This document shows, piece after piece, positions 17,801 to 32,800 of a stretch of 64,000 bases of DNA (the stretch's first letter is position 1; every line of letters starts with the position of its first letter). The notes under the pieces were generated by a model. It did not search any database, had not been told where the DNA came from, and worked only from the letters and a program-made list of their open reading frames with translations. The DNA is taken from contig OX335643.1 in assembly GCA_946894095.1 (NCBI GenBank), positions 3,955,036 to 4,019,035 of the forward strand. Direction: 5' to 3'. Source of the stretch: Incurvaria masculella. Taxonomy: Eukaryota > Arthropoda > Insecta > Lepidoptera > Incurvariidae. A program made the translations under genes and the position numbers.

Positions 17801-20800
17801 TTCGTCTTACTTCTTACAATAATACTTACTGCTCTGCACTTGCGATCCGATCATGAGCCAGTGACCTTCCTTAACGACAAGGCCTTTTTCGGTCTACTCT
17901 TAGTTTTACTGCTTTCGAGAATACTTTCAGTTCTGCCCTCGTGGGCCGATCATGAGCCGGTGTCTCCCCGTGGTGACCGAACCCTGCCCGTACTACTATT
18001 GCTTTTACTGCTAACAGAAATACTTACTGTTCTGCCCTCGTGGGCCGATCATGAGCCGGTGTCTCCCCGTGGTGACCGAACCCTGCCCGTACTATTCTTG
18101 CTTTTACTGCTAACAGAAATACTTACTGTTCTGCACTCGTAGGCCAATCATGAGCCGGTGTCTCCCCTTAATAACCAACCCCTTCCCGTTCTCCTCTTCG
18201 TTTAGAGGTTCCTCTAGCCCGAATCCTTCATCGGTCAGCAGCCGTCTGTGCACCTGGAAATACCAACCTAGCTTACTGTTACGCCACCATTTATCAGCAA
18301 AAGAAGGAAGCTGTATCAGTCTTGGCGCAAAGTGGCTCCGTCTACGTAGATGGGAAATATCAAGTAAATTAAATTCCAGATATTTTTTAAAGGCTAGCAA
18401 GGTAAACTGCTGACTGAATAAAGTTATTTTTTAGCTTCATCAGCTGTAATAGGATAGGGTAGAAGTCCTGTGATTGCATCCAATATGATTTTTGCAAGCA
18501 TAATTTGCTAGTCCGTGACAAATTTCTGTCACTTCCTATCGCATACAAGGTCGGAAATCATTTGAAAACCATTGCGCAGATTTTGTTAAGTGTGATGTAT
18601 CCACGGAGATATATCTAACATCGTCTTTACGTCTTTCTTCACCTTTCTATTTTTTCGTAAATATAATTCTAAATCCAACCAGAGCAAAAACATTATTTTA
18701 TTGGATTTTATTTGCGCTTTATATTTTTTGGTTTTTAAAAAAAATAAATTTGAAGACCCAGATATTGCCTGTGTGAGATAAAAATATCTAACCTACAACC
18801 ACGTTTGTTTGGAGTACGGGGTACCACCCTATGTTATCTGTATGTATGGCTAATATCATACCGGCCGTCGTGTTACCAGCCCAACCTGAAGGCGAGGATC
18901 AGAGATCATGGAAAGCAAGTCCCCGCACCCAATAGCTATAAACCGCTTTTGTATGTATGAAAAAAATCGTAATTGAAGATCATTAATGTACATATGTGTA
19001 TCTCACCATTAGCTCCAGTTCACCCTCCCTATAGGACGTGGCGCCTTGCGACCGGTCTGTTATTACAACCAGATCTACGCTGGCATTAACATCGTGTAGG
19101 CTGGCGCGGGATACCACAGGGTAATAGCAAGATGGCAATGGCTTCAGCTTATCTATAGATCACAGGGAAGATAAAATAGATAAAGATCATATATTATATC
19201 ACTTAAAATGATTGGAGAAGAGGTCCAATGGGTCCAAAACAGAAATAATTGACAATCAAACGGCTATGTGAACAGCGGATTAAATTGAACTATCATTAAC
19301 AATAACAAACCACTAAAAATTGAAAGATATTTCTATGGAATTTAAATGCAAGAATGAAATAGTTAAACCACTAATAGACAATTTAAGACTTGTCTTCTTC
19401 TTTTATTAGGATATTAATATAATCCGATCTGTCGCACGAAATTTTAAACAAGAGGTATCATAAATTCGGTATTAACCTATTAAGTCATATAGTATTAACA
19501 TCGCATACAATAGGGGTTTATGTCAAATATGGAAAACTCTTTTGTAAAGTAAAGAACATGTAAAAGTGGCTACAGCCCCGAATGTAAAAGAGAAATATTT
19601 TTATTTAATGACGCAACTTCAATAAAATGTATGAGGACCGAAAAAAATGTTTTGCTTTAGATTACATGGTCAGGATCGCTTTCTTCTAATTAACTACCGG
19701 TAATATCTATTCGTGAAGTTTCTCTAGCCTTTCCTGAAACACCTTTTCTAGAGAAGAATCGATACCGCTAAAATAAACACCAAAATGCATGCAAAATGTA
19801 TGAGACCCCTACTAATCACGGAAGACTGAATGTTAATATATTGTTAATGGAAGGAAGTTCGTTAAAGTAAGCCGGGCTGTTTGGTTATCCAGTTAGCTAT
19901 TGATTAAAAAATACTTGTATGGGGATGCAGGCATGATCTCTTTATCATCTGTCGGCCGTTGGAGTCCGTGAAAAAAACGCCAGAGGTTGTCATATTTGTT
20001 TGGAACCGGGTTATCACTTCTTTGCCCAAATCAGTTCTGGAAAAATAAAGATTTATTATTACCATTGAAAATCAATCATTATTATAAATGTCACCATTGA
20101 CACATCATTTTAAAATGCATATGTATTGCATAGTAAACAAGAGAAGGGAAAGAACTTTTTATCAGTTTCGGTATTCTAAATTAGTATTTCTCTCATGCTG
20201 TTAAAGTCGTTCTGGGTCTACAGGTCTACAGGGAGAACTCTTCTAAAGTTTATCATGGCGATGATCTTATTTTATGCAGATATTCAATAGAGATCGATCT
20301 AAACCAATTCTCCAGAGACTATGAACCTAATGCATTTTATTAAATCTTCCTGTCCATGATGTAACTTGACATGGAAAGTAATATCACACGCACCGTAATT
20401 ATTTTAGCTCAACTCACCGGATTTACGTAGGAATTAGGTACCATGCCAATACCTTCCCTTATCAGCACGGTTACATAGAACTGCCCCATTTTTCTTCTTT
20501 TCATTCAAATCGGAAATGCTCAACTCCCAAATAGGGGAAGGGGACAAGTTCAAACGGATTATGACCCATTAACAGCTGGTATGCATGACTAAATGCACTT
20601 ATAGAACTCAGAAAGAAAAAACAAAGTTTTTGGCGGGGATTGAACCCATGACGTGGCATGAGAAGCAAGGTTTGGCATGGAACAAGTTCATTGGGAGAGT
20701 GGTGTCTTATGCATAAGGACAGATGTGCTAAATCCGTGTCATAATGCAATAACAAATTTACCCCAGAGGAACAGGTCCAATTATCCACTCGAACTCCACG

Positions 20801-23800
20801 AAATCTCGACCGCGGTAGAGCCTGATAACTTGGCTCAACCAGTCGACAAACGTCTGCCGGATCTCTTTAATCAGCGGCCCCTTGATGATCTGGTACTTGA
20901 CGTTTGTCGATACCTGTAATAAAACGTTTATAATTCTTGTTCTTTAGTTTTTAACACAGGTCAGAAAAGGAGTAACTAACGAAGGAATGAAGTGTTTGCA
21001 AATGTAGGAAGAAGCATTCTTAGTAACACAGTTACATTGGAAAGACAAGTAATCCCTAGAGACTGGATTGGTATTTGTTAGAAGAGTCATCGATATTTTT
21101 GTCATGCCTCAAAACTATTTAATCCATAATTTGTGTTCGGATAAAGTAAAATGGAAGTAACACTCACAGGCTTGGCCTCACCATGAGGTCTGAAGCAATA
21201 TGCTCCAGAAGAGTGCTCTCGAGTCATATTTCCTTGAGAGTAGTACATAAAGTTCTGGATGATGCTGAACCTTGTGTCTTTTCCGGTGTGAATGTATTGA
21301 AGAAGTCCAGTGCTTTGGTCGATTGAAACTTTGAGGTACTAAAAAAATAATGCCGTATTCGTAAATTTGGAAGCCCTTGTCAAATGGAGTCAATTAGTTA
21401 TATCTTAAAAATATACAGGATTTCGAAGGGTTTATGGTCCAAATGTTAACTAGGTATCTCTGCAGGCGTATTTTGTTGTACTATGACCCAAAAACATTCG
21501 TCCTTCCCATATATACTTATTTTTTTGGGCTGATGTATGGGAAGGCCAAAAATGTTGTTCCAATTATGACAAGGAAAATCTGGTTAAGCTTTGAACTATA
21601 AAAGGTCCGTTACCACTCTGAATATTATGTACATGTATGAATAAATATTCTGAGCTGACATATGGCATCATGAACTTTCACAGTCGTGAAAAAGCATCAA
21701 ATGAATGAAGGCAAAATAGTACGTCAATTTGAAATAATATCGGACACCAATAAACCGTAGGTGGTGACCATTGAGTTAATTGCAATGGTGGTGACAAAAA
21801 AAAAGTTGCCAAAACAGAAGCATTTAACAAAGAGTTCGGAAAAGTAGCTGCGCTCCTACTCGTTGATTCTCTTTCCACGGCATTAAATCTCAATTGAAGT
21901 GTAGACTGACTAACCTGGTTTGCGATAAACAAAAATTTTGCATGACCCTCAATAGTTTCGGTCAATAATTTTGGATTACTCGAACCACGTACGCTAACTC
22001 GAAAGGAGTGGAAACCTATTGGAGGAACGTCTGCTTCAAACCACAACTCTTTGGCAGAGTTGATCTTAAGACCAGCAAGGCGAGTGTCTCCGGGGGTGAG
22101 TGAGTTGATTTGGTGTTCTTGCACTTCACCTGTAAGCAAAAATTATATGGTATATTATTGAAACCAATAATATTTTATGTTTTTTCCAAGCCTTATAACT
22201 TTTAGATATCTAACTGGGACAATCGTTTCTATGTTTAAAAAAATAAACATAGATTTTCGATGATAAATAGTGGAGTGATGCAGTAATTTATAAAGTTCCG
22301 TGGCTTCGACTAAATTCTGGTGGAACTGCAATTCTATGGGGTGGTTAAGGTTAGAGGAATCTTAAGATGGAAAAGGTGGCACTCACTGTCAGAGTCTAAT
22401 ATCGAGTAGTTGGTGACCAATTTCATCGAGTTGTGGCTGGCGACGGGTAGCCTCACGTGGTATCGGATACGGTCACTCATTGGGTTGTAGACCACCACCA
22501 GGAAGTCATCGGTGCTCAAGCCTATCTGTACCATCAGACAACTGTACCGTTCAGTGGAGATCGCGTCTCATTGGTTGGACAAACGGTTGGACATTGGAAG
22601 CGTTATATAATCAACAGTGAAGGGCAATAGTATCTGCAAAAAATATTTTCTGTTCCATTAGATAAAACAAACAGCTCCAGTAATATACTGGAGATACAAA
22701 GGCCAGCTTATCTATCGTTCCGAGTGTGGATTGAAACGTTTGCAGTGTCGGTTGTGCATTGCAGCTCCGGTACCTATCCGGAGAATAAGGAGTAGACAAC
22801 GTTGGCATTCGCCATTAAGAGTAGCGAAACTTAAACTTTAAATGTGCCAGGTTGTCTTAGCAAACTATTCACGGGGCCTCGGGTTACGTACTACGCTCAA
22901 AAATTTTCTTAATTCGCCGTATTAGCCTATAGATCCATATAAAAGACACCGCGCCGAAATCGAGTATTCTATAAATTAACTTTAACCTAACCAGCCGTCG
23001 TCGGGGTGGCCCACGGAGGATCTCTATCCTCCGTGGGGTGGCCATCTTAGTTTAAGTAAATGGTTTTCCTGGTTTCTCGCATTAGTGCGACCACGAGTCT
23101 TAGGTTTAGTAAAAGTAATTCCTCGTGGTCACACCAGCAAAAAAACAACGGTGTGACCACGTTTCTGCCGCTGAAAACGTTTGTTTAGTTAGCTTAGTAA
23201 GTTGGGAAATAAAAATATGGTTTTACGTAATGTTCGATCTAATACGCACAATTCGTTTTAGAATGAGAAATATTGAAGTGCACGCTCTGGTAACGCGCCA
23301 CTAGGTTTTCGTAAAGTGGATACCTGACATCGACTGATGTTGAGCTGGTGGCAGTACGTGAACCTGTGCTGGCTGCGGGCAGGGCGGCGGTGGCCCAACC
23401 AGAAGCCTGTCAGTTGGGTGACGTAATGCGACGCCTGCTCCCTGCAGCCCGCCATCGCTTCGGATACCACGTGGACGTAATCGTTGGTGACGTGCTGCTG
23501 GCTGGTGCCTGCGACAACGGTGGCTAGGTAAAGTTTAGTTTGGCAAAAGGTTAAGAAGCAACTGTTTTCGAATAGGATTGGGTGCCTGAAATAACTTTGG
23601 CTGGCTAAAGTACAGTTTGGAAAATGTTAAGGAACAACTGTTTTAGAATAAGATTTGACAGTCACCAGTAATGGCGTCATGGTGCTGCAGCAGTGCCATA
23701 GCGTGTCTCATCTCGTGTAGCTCGGCGAACTCGGAAGATTTACTCAACACAGCCAACTGCTTGGTGATCTGCAGCATTAGAAAGTATATGACTACTAGCT

Positions 23801-26800
23801 GAGGTTCCCTGCTCAGCTCCAATTAGTTTACTTTTGAACATTGACCCGAGCGGAGCCGGGTTAAACGCATATCAGAAATATTCCCGGGCGGGTTAGTCAA
23901 GGGATCAGTTATGAATTGATTGAAACATATTTTTTGTAAGAAAAAAAAACTGAAAATATAAAACAACCTCACCTACCGGGTCTAACTATAGTTTAGAACT
24001 ATCCAGGTGACCCCATAAGTACAATGAAAATCGGTCAAGCCGTTTAGGAGTATAATAACGAAAACACGCACATTGGAATTTTGCTAGAGCCAAAGCAGAG
24101 GCAAAAGATGAGGAACCAATGACGTAAGAAAAAACCTCAAACCGATTAGGTAATTAAGCAAATCTAACATACCGAACAAAGTGAATGAATACCTGCATCA
24201 GATTGTAGCCAACACGTTCCAAATACTTCAAGCTGGGTCTCGAACTGAAGAATCCGCTCCAGTGGGTTTCATCGTCACTTCCGTACGGAAAGTGGTCTCC
24301 CTTCTCCAGGAAAACCGTCGCCTTACGGTTATGGAGGTAGACAGCCTTCAGGTAGCAGGAAGGCGATGAGTAGAAGATGTTTACATCGGAATCATTGCTG
24401 ACTTGACGTGCGTTGATGAGGCTGTAGAAAGGTATGCAAAGATCTCTTTAGGGCATCGAATAATAAGTGCATGGACTTAACTCGAAAACACCGGATCATT
24501 AGAAAGTACATGTGCGATCAAATAAAATTATATGCATGCATGTTAATTACTTAATTAACATGATGAGATTGTTCAACTCGGACGAAATCAGGGCCCCTAG
24601 TATTTCAATATATATTGAGAGGGAGACGAAATCCACTGCGGTCGGCACTATATTTTCAGAGAATTCGCAATACCGTAATCTTTATATTTAAAATATCGGT
24701 GTGCGTAATTCTTCTACTAAACGGCTTACCGATGCATTTTTGTGTACTTATGGGTTCCCTAGATGGTTCTTAGCATTATTTGGATCCGGTCGACGGCGCC
24801 GTTGTTGAGGTCTGGGGCACAACAACGTCTGCCTATCGGCATCTCTATTTGTATCAAGAGTGCCAAGAGAGAATACCTGATCAGTTTGTCTGTATTCATG
24901 TACCAGCTCGCTGCACTCTGGTAAGTAAAATCTCCTCCCATGGTCACCATAATGTTATCCGTGCCATAATAACTTGCCTGACGCTCCAACTGAGCTATAA
25001 ACTCCTCCACCTATTGAAAAAAAAATGTTTGATGTGTAAGATAATTGCCATTTTTTTAGTTACGATCTTTGTTATGTTTTGAGTCGGCGTCAGCCGGGCA
25101 CGCGCTGCGCCAATCAAGAGAACCTTGGCTACCTTGGCTGACACCGACTCAAAAAATAACAAAAATCGTAACTACAAAAATGGCATTTTTTTTTTACTTT
25201 TTAGTGCTTTTTCTTTGAAGTCGGTTATTTTTTTGTATTTTTTTTATTTGTTTATTTTTAGTGAATCCGAAGTACACTTACTAATTTGTACACGTCCTTT
25301 CCAATAAAAAAAGAATCACCGAAATCGGTTGGCGTTTTATTGAGTTATTCGTCCATTTGTCGCGCACATCTTAATACAAATTTAAGACTTATATGATTTT
25401 CTCATGGATATCATTGTCAGAACTTAACCAAATTAAAATGGGACCACTTGGGAAGCACAAGCTTTCATTTTAAAAAATAATCATCAAAATCGGTTCACCC
25501 AGGCAAAAGTTATGAGGTAACAAACATAGAAAAAAAATCATACAGACGAATTGATAAACTCCTCCTTTTTTGAAGTCGGTAAAAAACACAATATTGCAGA
25601 ATTTATGAAATTAGCCCAAAATACCACATGCCGTAGAAAGATTAATTTTGAAAATTGACGGAAACAATTTTGATATGGACATTCCTTCCTGCATTAGTTC
25701 AGACAAATACGGTTCAGCTCACTTTAAAAATGTTTTACAATACTTAAACATAAATATCACTTTTTCATACCCTTTGGTCGGCATTATATGCTGGGCTGTT
25801 GACGTCGTCAACTATCGGCTCGTCAGAGCAGAGGAAGTCAAAACAGAATCCGTCTGGAGCATTGTAGAAATTGAACATAGTGTGGGTCATCATATCAGAC
25901 ATTTTACCTGCAATAATACACAGTTGGAAACACATGATGGGTGTTAACGGAGGTATGGTCCAAATGCTAACCAGGTATTCATAGGAATAATTAGATAGGG
26001 TCAGGCAGGGTAATTGACATTTCCCTAAAAAAAAAAAATTAAAAAAACCTTTAGAATATTTAGTATTGTTATTATACATCTGAAATATTATATGGAAGAT
26101 CATTTGAAATACATAATTTTATGTGATCGATGGCTACGGGAACAATGAAATAATAAGTGTTTTTATTTACCCCAGAGAAATTTTCAATAATTCTCCATTT
26201 TGGGGTAATTGAGAACTCATATTTTTTTCTATAGTGAATTTATTAGTATTTGAACAAGAAAAATACACACTAAAAATAAACTACTATCCATCAAGTGACT
26301 ATGAGATAATTCAGTTTATATTTGGGGTATTTGAAAATAATTTCAGAACGTCCATATACCTCATAGCATTTTTTTGGAATAATTGGAAACAAATTCCTAA
26401 CACAAGGGGTTATTGAGAACAAAAAGGTAAGACTCAGTGGATTTTACATTATTATGTATTAGGGAAAATGAGAATAAACTATTTCCTTACAGTTTTTATT
26501 TAAAAAACATAAGTAGTATTAAGTTTCAATAATGAACTAATACGTTTATTAGCTCAAGCCTTTTCAAAAACATCGACAGGTATACTAAGCAGGTATACAG
26601 AATTTGAAGTAAGCTCGCTCTCCTTTCATTAAGATTCCTGGCTCCGGTAAAACTCCGATCACATCTTCCAAGGTCACAGAACTTTTATCGGCATCATTAA
26701 ATATAAACAGTTCTTTTGTACTGTCCACACATTTAAAAGCAGTCACATTGATTTCTTTGTTTTCATCGACAGTGTCTATGTAACATACATACATATTTAA

Positions 26801-29800
26801 AATTAGTTGTCATCCATTTTCCACCTTTGAAGATGGCTAGTACAAAGTCGCATGTCTTAATTTGGCCAAAACAACAGGTTCTAGAAATTCAATACCATGA
26901 TCCATTTCATTTTCGACATTATTAATGCTGTCATCACTTTCAGCATAGGGAATTGAATCACTCTTCAGTGGGGTTACCTTGCTTTTATCTATCAACTTTG
27001 ACTTATTTCGAAAAATTTCCAACCTTTCCCCTTATTTTCTTTTTTAATTTTCCGTTTAAATTCTTTGTTATCTTTTTCTTCTTGAGGAGCTCTTAATCTT
27101 TCCATAACTTCTTTTGTAGTTAATATTTCACCATAATTGAATTGCTTCAATCTCAGTATTACAATCAATTGCATGGATATCCCATGGATGCACGGGTCTT
27201 CAAGCAATGAACAAGATACTTTTCTTCGTTAGCATGCAATACCTTAGGCGCTCCCGCTCCCATTCTCTCAACATCAGTTTTCCGAACCTTGATACGATTA
27301 AATATAACAGTTGTTGGAACGTTGTAAAAAAACTGGCTTCTCTATAAGTTTTCTTTGAATTTACCACATCCTAAATGGCATTTTTTATGTCTTCAAGCGT
27401 GTACCGTGGAGATCCTTTATTTTTTACATATATTCGCGGCATCTTGGCATGTCACCTTAGTCTAAAAATAACTGTTCTCATTTATCCCCAAAAATCATAG
27501 CTCAGCCTTCCTACAAATCTAATACAAGGTTTCCAATTGCCCCCTAGTTTACAAACACCCCAATATGAGTGTTTCCAATTCCCCATCACTACAAATGCTC
27601 GGGGTAAATGAAAACAACCCTAAATAAGTCAATATGGCCTCTATCAGCTCTTGCAAGACAATTTCACATGACGTTGTATCCATGAATATCCCATTAATCT
27701 CAAGAAACTTAAACTTACCTTCTCATTTCTTCGAATGAAGTTGTGTTAATGAAGGAGTATTTATACCTATTTCCGTTCTTTTGTCAACACCTGGACAACA
27801 TCACATATAAACTCTGAAATAGTCAGCTGACAAGTGAGGTTCTATATGGCGACCATAGTCAAAAGACTAGGGATACATTCAAAATAGTTAGAATCTTTAT
27901 ATGGCTTATAATTACTCAGATATTACATTTTGTACCCAATTACCCCTGTTCTCAATTACCCTGCCTGACCCTAACATTTTATTGTACGACTTAAAAGATT
28001 CGTTTTACCCATACATTTTCCCTAGTACTGATCAATTCAGAGAAGTTATCCAATGTTTTCTCTTTCGCCTTGATTTCGAAACTGCACATCAATGCAAAGG
28101 ACAAAATATTGCATAACTATTTAGATAGGTTTATTAGTAACAGGGTTTGTGGGGATTTAAAAATAATATGGAAGAAACGATTTTTAAGTGGTACAACAAA
28201 ATGCAATCTAACTTTTTCTCAAATATGCATAGGAATATCTGGGTAACGTTTGGACCATACCTTCGTTAACACCCTGTTTAGGTATGAAATTATAAGTATA
28301 TGTGTTCAATAAATCAATGTTTGCAAGCATCGGTATATCCGTGAGCACGTGAGCAATGTGAATTGAAAATTGATGTTGTGACTAGAATCGAGAAAGGAGT
28401 GCTAAGATGGTTTGGACATATGGAACGAATGGATGACGCAAAAATGACGAAACAAATTTACAGAGGAGAAGTGACCGCAAGTGTCGTGCCCGGGCAGCCT
28501 AGAAGAACTTACCACGACCAAATCGATGTAATTCTTCGTAAAGTTATGGTACGTAGCTCCGGTAATCGTAGAGCATGTACGAAAAGATGCACGTCTGCAG
28601 ATGACGCGAAAGAGGAGTGCTGTGATCGTCCCGTATGGCGCTCTATCATCTCTGCCTACCCCTCCGGGAAAACGGCGTGAAGGTATGTATGTATGGTATA
28701 CCCAGGGAATTCCGGATTTCCCTCCCCAGGCCAAAAGTTGGTTGGGCCCAGGGACGCAAAATGACTGATGAAAAAGAATGGAGGAAGTAAAGAAACTGAA
28801 CCGAAAACAACTCACCCAAAACATGACTCCCTCTCCAAATATTCTCCATGTTATCGCCGAGCATCATGTTTGCTCTCTTCTTGAAGTCAACCCTGCCCAA
28901 GAATAGACCATCAAAGCCCATTTGAGCTAAGAGTGATGCCATCTCTTTGGAATGGCCGTATGGATCTACCTGCCAAGCCGCTTTGGGTCTACCACAGGGT
29001 CCTAACGTGTCATTTAGTATTCTGAAAGGAAATAAAAGTGGATTTTAAACAATTATTATTTTTAACAATCTCATTCTATGCCGTTTATATTTATATTTAT
29101 TTACTACAGGTAGAGTAAATATTGAATGAATAAATTTGCACGCTTAGCACCGATAATAAATCTATACTATAGTCACGTACGTTCGAAGAATACGTAAACA
29201 CACAATTTCAACAAACAGAAAAGTTACTTAAACAATACACATGACTACTCTCAAACGATAAAAACAAGTTTACATTTCTGATTCACACATGAATTCAGCT
29301 TCACTATCACTATCACTTCACTATCACTACATAGTATAAAACAAAGTCGCTTTCTCTGTCCCTATATCCCTATGTCCCTATATCCCTATATCCCTATGTA
29401 TGCTTAAATCCTTAAAACTACGCAACAGATTTTGATGCTGTTTTATAGTGTGATTGAAGAGGAAGGTTTATATGTATCACAACATCCATTAAATAGCGGT
29501 GAAATACTGTTATTTTTGAGGTTTCCAATGTGATGTCGTAAAAGTTTTTTTTATTTTAAATATTTCAATGTAGGAACTCTAGGTAAAAAGTGTTTATTTG
29601 TGTATCATTGTGTCAAAGTAATATTTTTTGAAATGATATTATGCCCGTGCAAAGAAGTGCAAAAAGTGCAAATTAAGAACATATTACGTAAATTAAGTAT
29701 TAGCGATTCTAGGTTACCTGAGTCCCCAAATTGAGCTTGTCTATGATTTTAGCTGAACAGAGGTATCAAGTGAACTGGTGGATGATTCTAACTTACCTGA

Positions 29801-32800
29801 GTACCCAGGTGAACTGATCAAGGATCATAGCTTACCGAAGTCCCTAAGTAACTGGCCTATGATTCTACCACAACTGAGATATCAAGTGAACTGGTTGATG
29901 ATTCTAGCTTGTTTGAATCTGAGCTGGTAGATGAAAATGAGTTATCAATTGGGCTTGTCGATTATTCTAGCTCACCTAAGTATCCAAGTGAACTGGTCAA
30001 AGATTCTAGCCTACATGAGTTCTAAAGTGAACTGGTCTATGGTTCCAGCTCGTATCAAGAGAACTGGTATATGATGCATGCTTAACTTAGTCTCCAAGTT
30101 AACTGGTCTATGATTCTAGGTAAAACGAGGTATACAGTAAACTGGCCAGTATGCATACTTACTTGAGTACCCAAGTGAATTGGTCATGGATTACAGCTTA
30201 CCTGAGTTTCAAAGTCTGGTTTATGACAGCTCGTATCAAGAGAACTTGTATATGATTCTAGCTAACCTTAGTCCCCAAGTGAACTGGTCGATGATTCCAG
30301 CTTACCTGAGTCCCCTGGTGAGCTGATCTATGATTCTAGCTAAAACAATGAACTAGTCTATGATTGTATCTGAGGTTAAGTGAACTGGTCGATGATTCTA
30401 GCTCACCTCAGTCCCCAAGTGAACTGATCTATGATACTAGCGTAGTGAGTGGTGGCTTCGTCGTTCTGCACGTAGCCTCCGCCTGCGAACTCCACGCGCC
30501 CTTCTCGAACGAGACTCCTGAAGGTCTTGCGGGTGGCGGCGCGCTGCTCGCCCCACCAGCGCCAGAAGTAGCTGCTTTCGGAGAATGTGAACCTGCAAGA
30601 AGGCATTTCCCTATACAAAGGTGTTTGTACACAGAACGCAAAAAGTATTGAACATCCAAACCAAGAAATCTGAATTCTTGCTTACAGCAACGATGTTGTC
30701 TAAAGGTGGTGTTTGGACGTCCTTAACGATATTTGTCACTTTCTAGTACCTATGTCCCCGTTGAGATTCAAAATACAAGCTTTCGATGGTTCTCAGACAT
30801 ATGATTTTATATCTTAGAGCACGGAAGTTCCTCGTAACTTTGAATTCGTGTTAGTCATCTTTAACATTTGAGAAATCATATTCGAATGCAACTTAACAAC
30901 TTTGAAGCGACGCTGTGACTGTACAATTTACCTAATCCTATATTTTTCAAATGTTTTTATCTTCTAAGTTCAAAAAAACACGGACGTTGTTCTATATTCG
31001 AAATAACCCTTAAATATGTAAGCAACAAGACTTAAAGGCATGCCTTGTATCACTTACTTTCTTCGGCTGTCATGAAGAAGTTCAGAAAGGACCGAGTGGT
31101 AGATTAACATTACGCTGGCAGCGCTTACTTGGGAGTTAGCTGAAAAGGCAAAAATAAAAAATATTAAATGATAAACAAAAAAAAAAATTATATGAAAAGC
31201 GTGGGGTGCTTCACAACAATTGTTAGAGATATTTCATTATTTAAAATCATCGTATTGTTATTTTGTAACACGTATGATGGTATATTTATTTTTAATTTTA
31301 CAAACAACAGGGCGTGTATTCTTGGCATTCAGTCATTGCGGATTCAGTAGAGTTAACAGTAATGTCAAAGTAAATTCTTCTTCTGTTAACTCTACTGAAT
31401 CCGCAATGACTGAATGCCATGAATCCACGTCCAGGTTTGCTGCGTATGCCGCTAGGTCACGCAAATGCGATTGAAATCGACAGAGTTTAATGTCTCTTCG
31501 ATATTTCTTTAGCAGCAATCCTTCACATTGGTCCTAGGGATAGTTTTAAATACGTATTTACGCCTTTTTTTCTCCCTAACCGGGCGGAATGGCACGGAGC
31601 AGGCTACCCGAACACGTCCCGTGACAACGGAAGTACTATGCGATGTTCTGTCCTTGTCTTATTCATATTGTTAGTAGGTAAGAAAATAAGTAATTGTGAA
31701 TGATTCCTTTTATTTATTTAAAGAGTAACCGGCCGTAAAAATAGGGATAGTTTAAAATTAATTTAAATATAAAGTATAAATGTGTCAATAAAAGACACGA
31801 ATTATTTCTAAGGGGCCTGCCTGGATTTGGGCATTCTCCCTTAAGGTGGCCCAACCCGCTCATCTCCCCATACAAAAGGGGAAAGAAGATCACGCCCATA
31901 TTTCTTGTCAGAGATCCAAAATTTTTCTCAAAATAGCTTTATTTGATCGAACTAGATGTCTGATGACCATTGGCATTGTAAAATTGTGTTTGGTTTCTAA
32001 GTTATAAGGTCCGAAAGTTCGATTTTTTCGCGCGTTTTATACAATAACTTTGGAGGTGGATTACGCAATGATAAAGTAAGAAGATCGTAAAAAGATTAGT
32101 CATCAGACATAGCTTATTTAATCAATATTTATGATCTATTTGGTTTTTGTTAGATTTTTGACTACAGCGGTCGTGGCTTACTTTTAGCTATAAGTCGTCT
32201 TGAAATTAAAATTTTCGTAAATCTTACCAAATCATACACTATGCACATTGTCTTTTTTGTGGACATGTTGCATCTTCCTCATCACGGAGCCTGTCTTATT
32301 CTTTGAAACAGAGAAGGTCCCAGAGCGCAACAGCACGGTTTTGTACCGTGCCCGCGAATGAGTTGGAGCCGCCGGGTTGGGCCGCCTTAAGGATGTTCCG
32401 ACCCATACAATGTTTTTTTTACACAGAACGCAAAAACTATTGCACTTTAAGGCACGAATTCGTAAAAAATATTAAATATAGCCATAGTAGTTGCAGCGAA
32501 AACATATTCACAATTTCAGGTTTAATGGTTTCGTTGTAATTGCCGATTAGAAGTTTTACACCGTTAGATGGCGCTGTTAAATAAAAATCGTATTTAAATT
32601 AATTGTAACAAAATTAATAATCCTGAAATTGTGAAATTGTTTTCGCTGCAAGTAATATGACTATATTAAACGTTTATTATTAATTCGTGCCTTAAAGTGC
32701 AATACTTTTTGCGTTCTGTGTGCAAACAAGTTTATATGGGTCGGAACAGCTTGAGTGTCACCTAGCGGCATACATAGGCTTCGACTGGAGAACAATTAGT

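Larger units (their letters stand above)
25939..28274. mobile_element. outer TIR element carrying a nested pogo-like element
   Basis: Ends are inverted copies: 'gggtgttaacggaggtatgg' at 25939 and the reverse complement of 'ccataccttcgttaacaccc' ending 28274, continuing with 'tccaaatgctaaccaggtat' versus the diverged 'tccaaacgttacccagatat'. Another end of the family appears at about 21430-21465. It interrupts the intron between mannosidase exons 4 and 5. Confidence 0.7.

Noticed and set aside
17840..18142. Plus-strand Leu-rich 100-codon frame ([21 protein letters not shown] repeats)
   Set aside because: Antisense to the 99-bp repeat of mannosidase exon 16; openness results from the period being a multiple of three.
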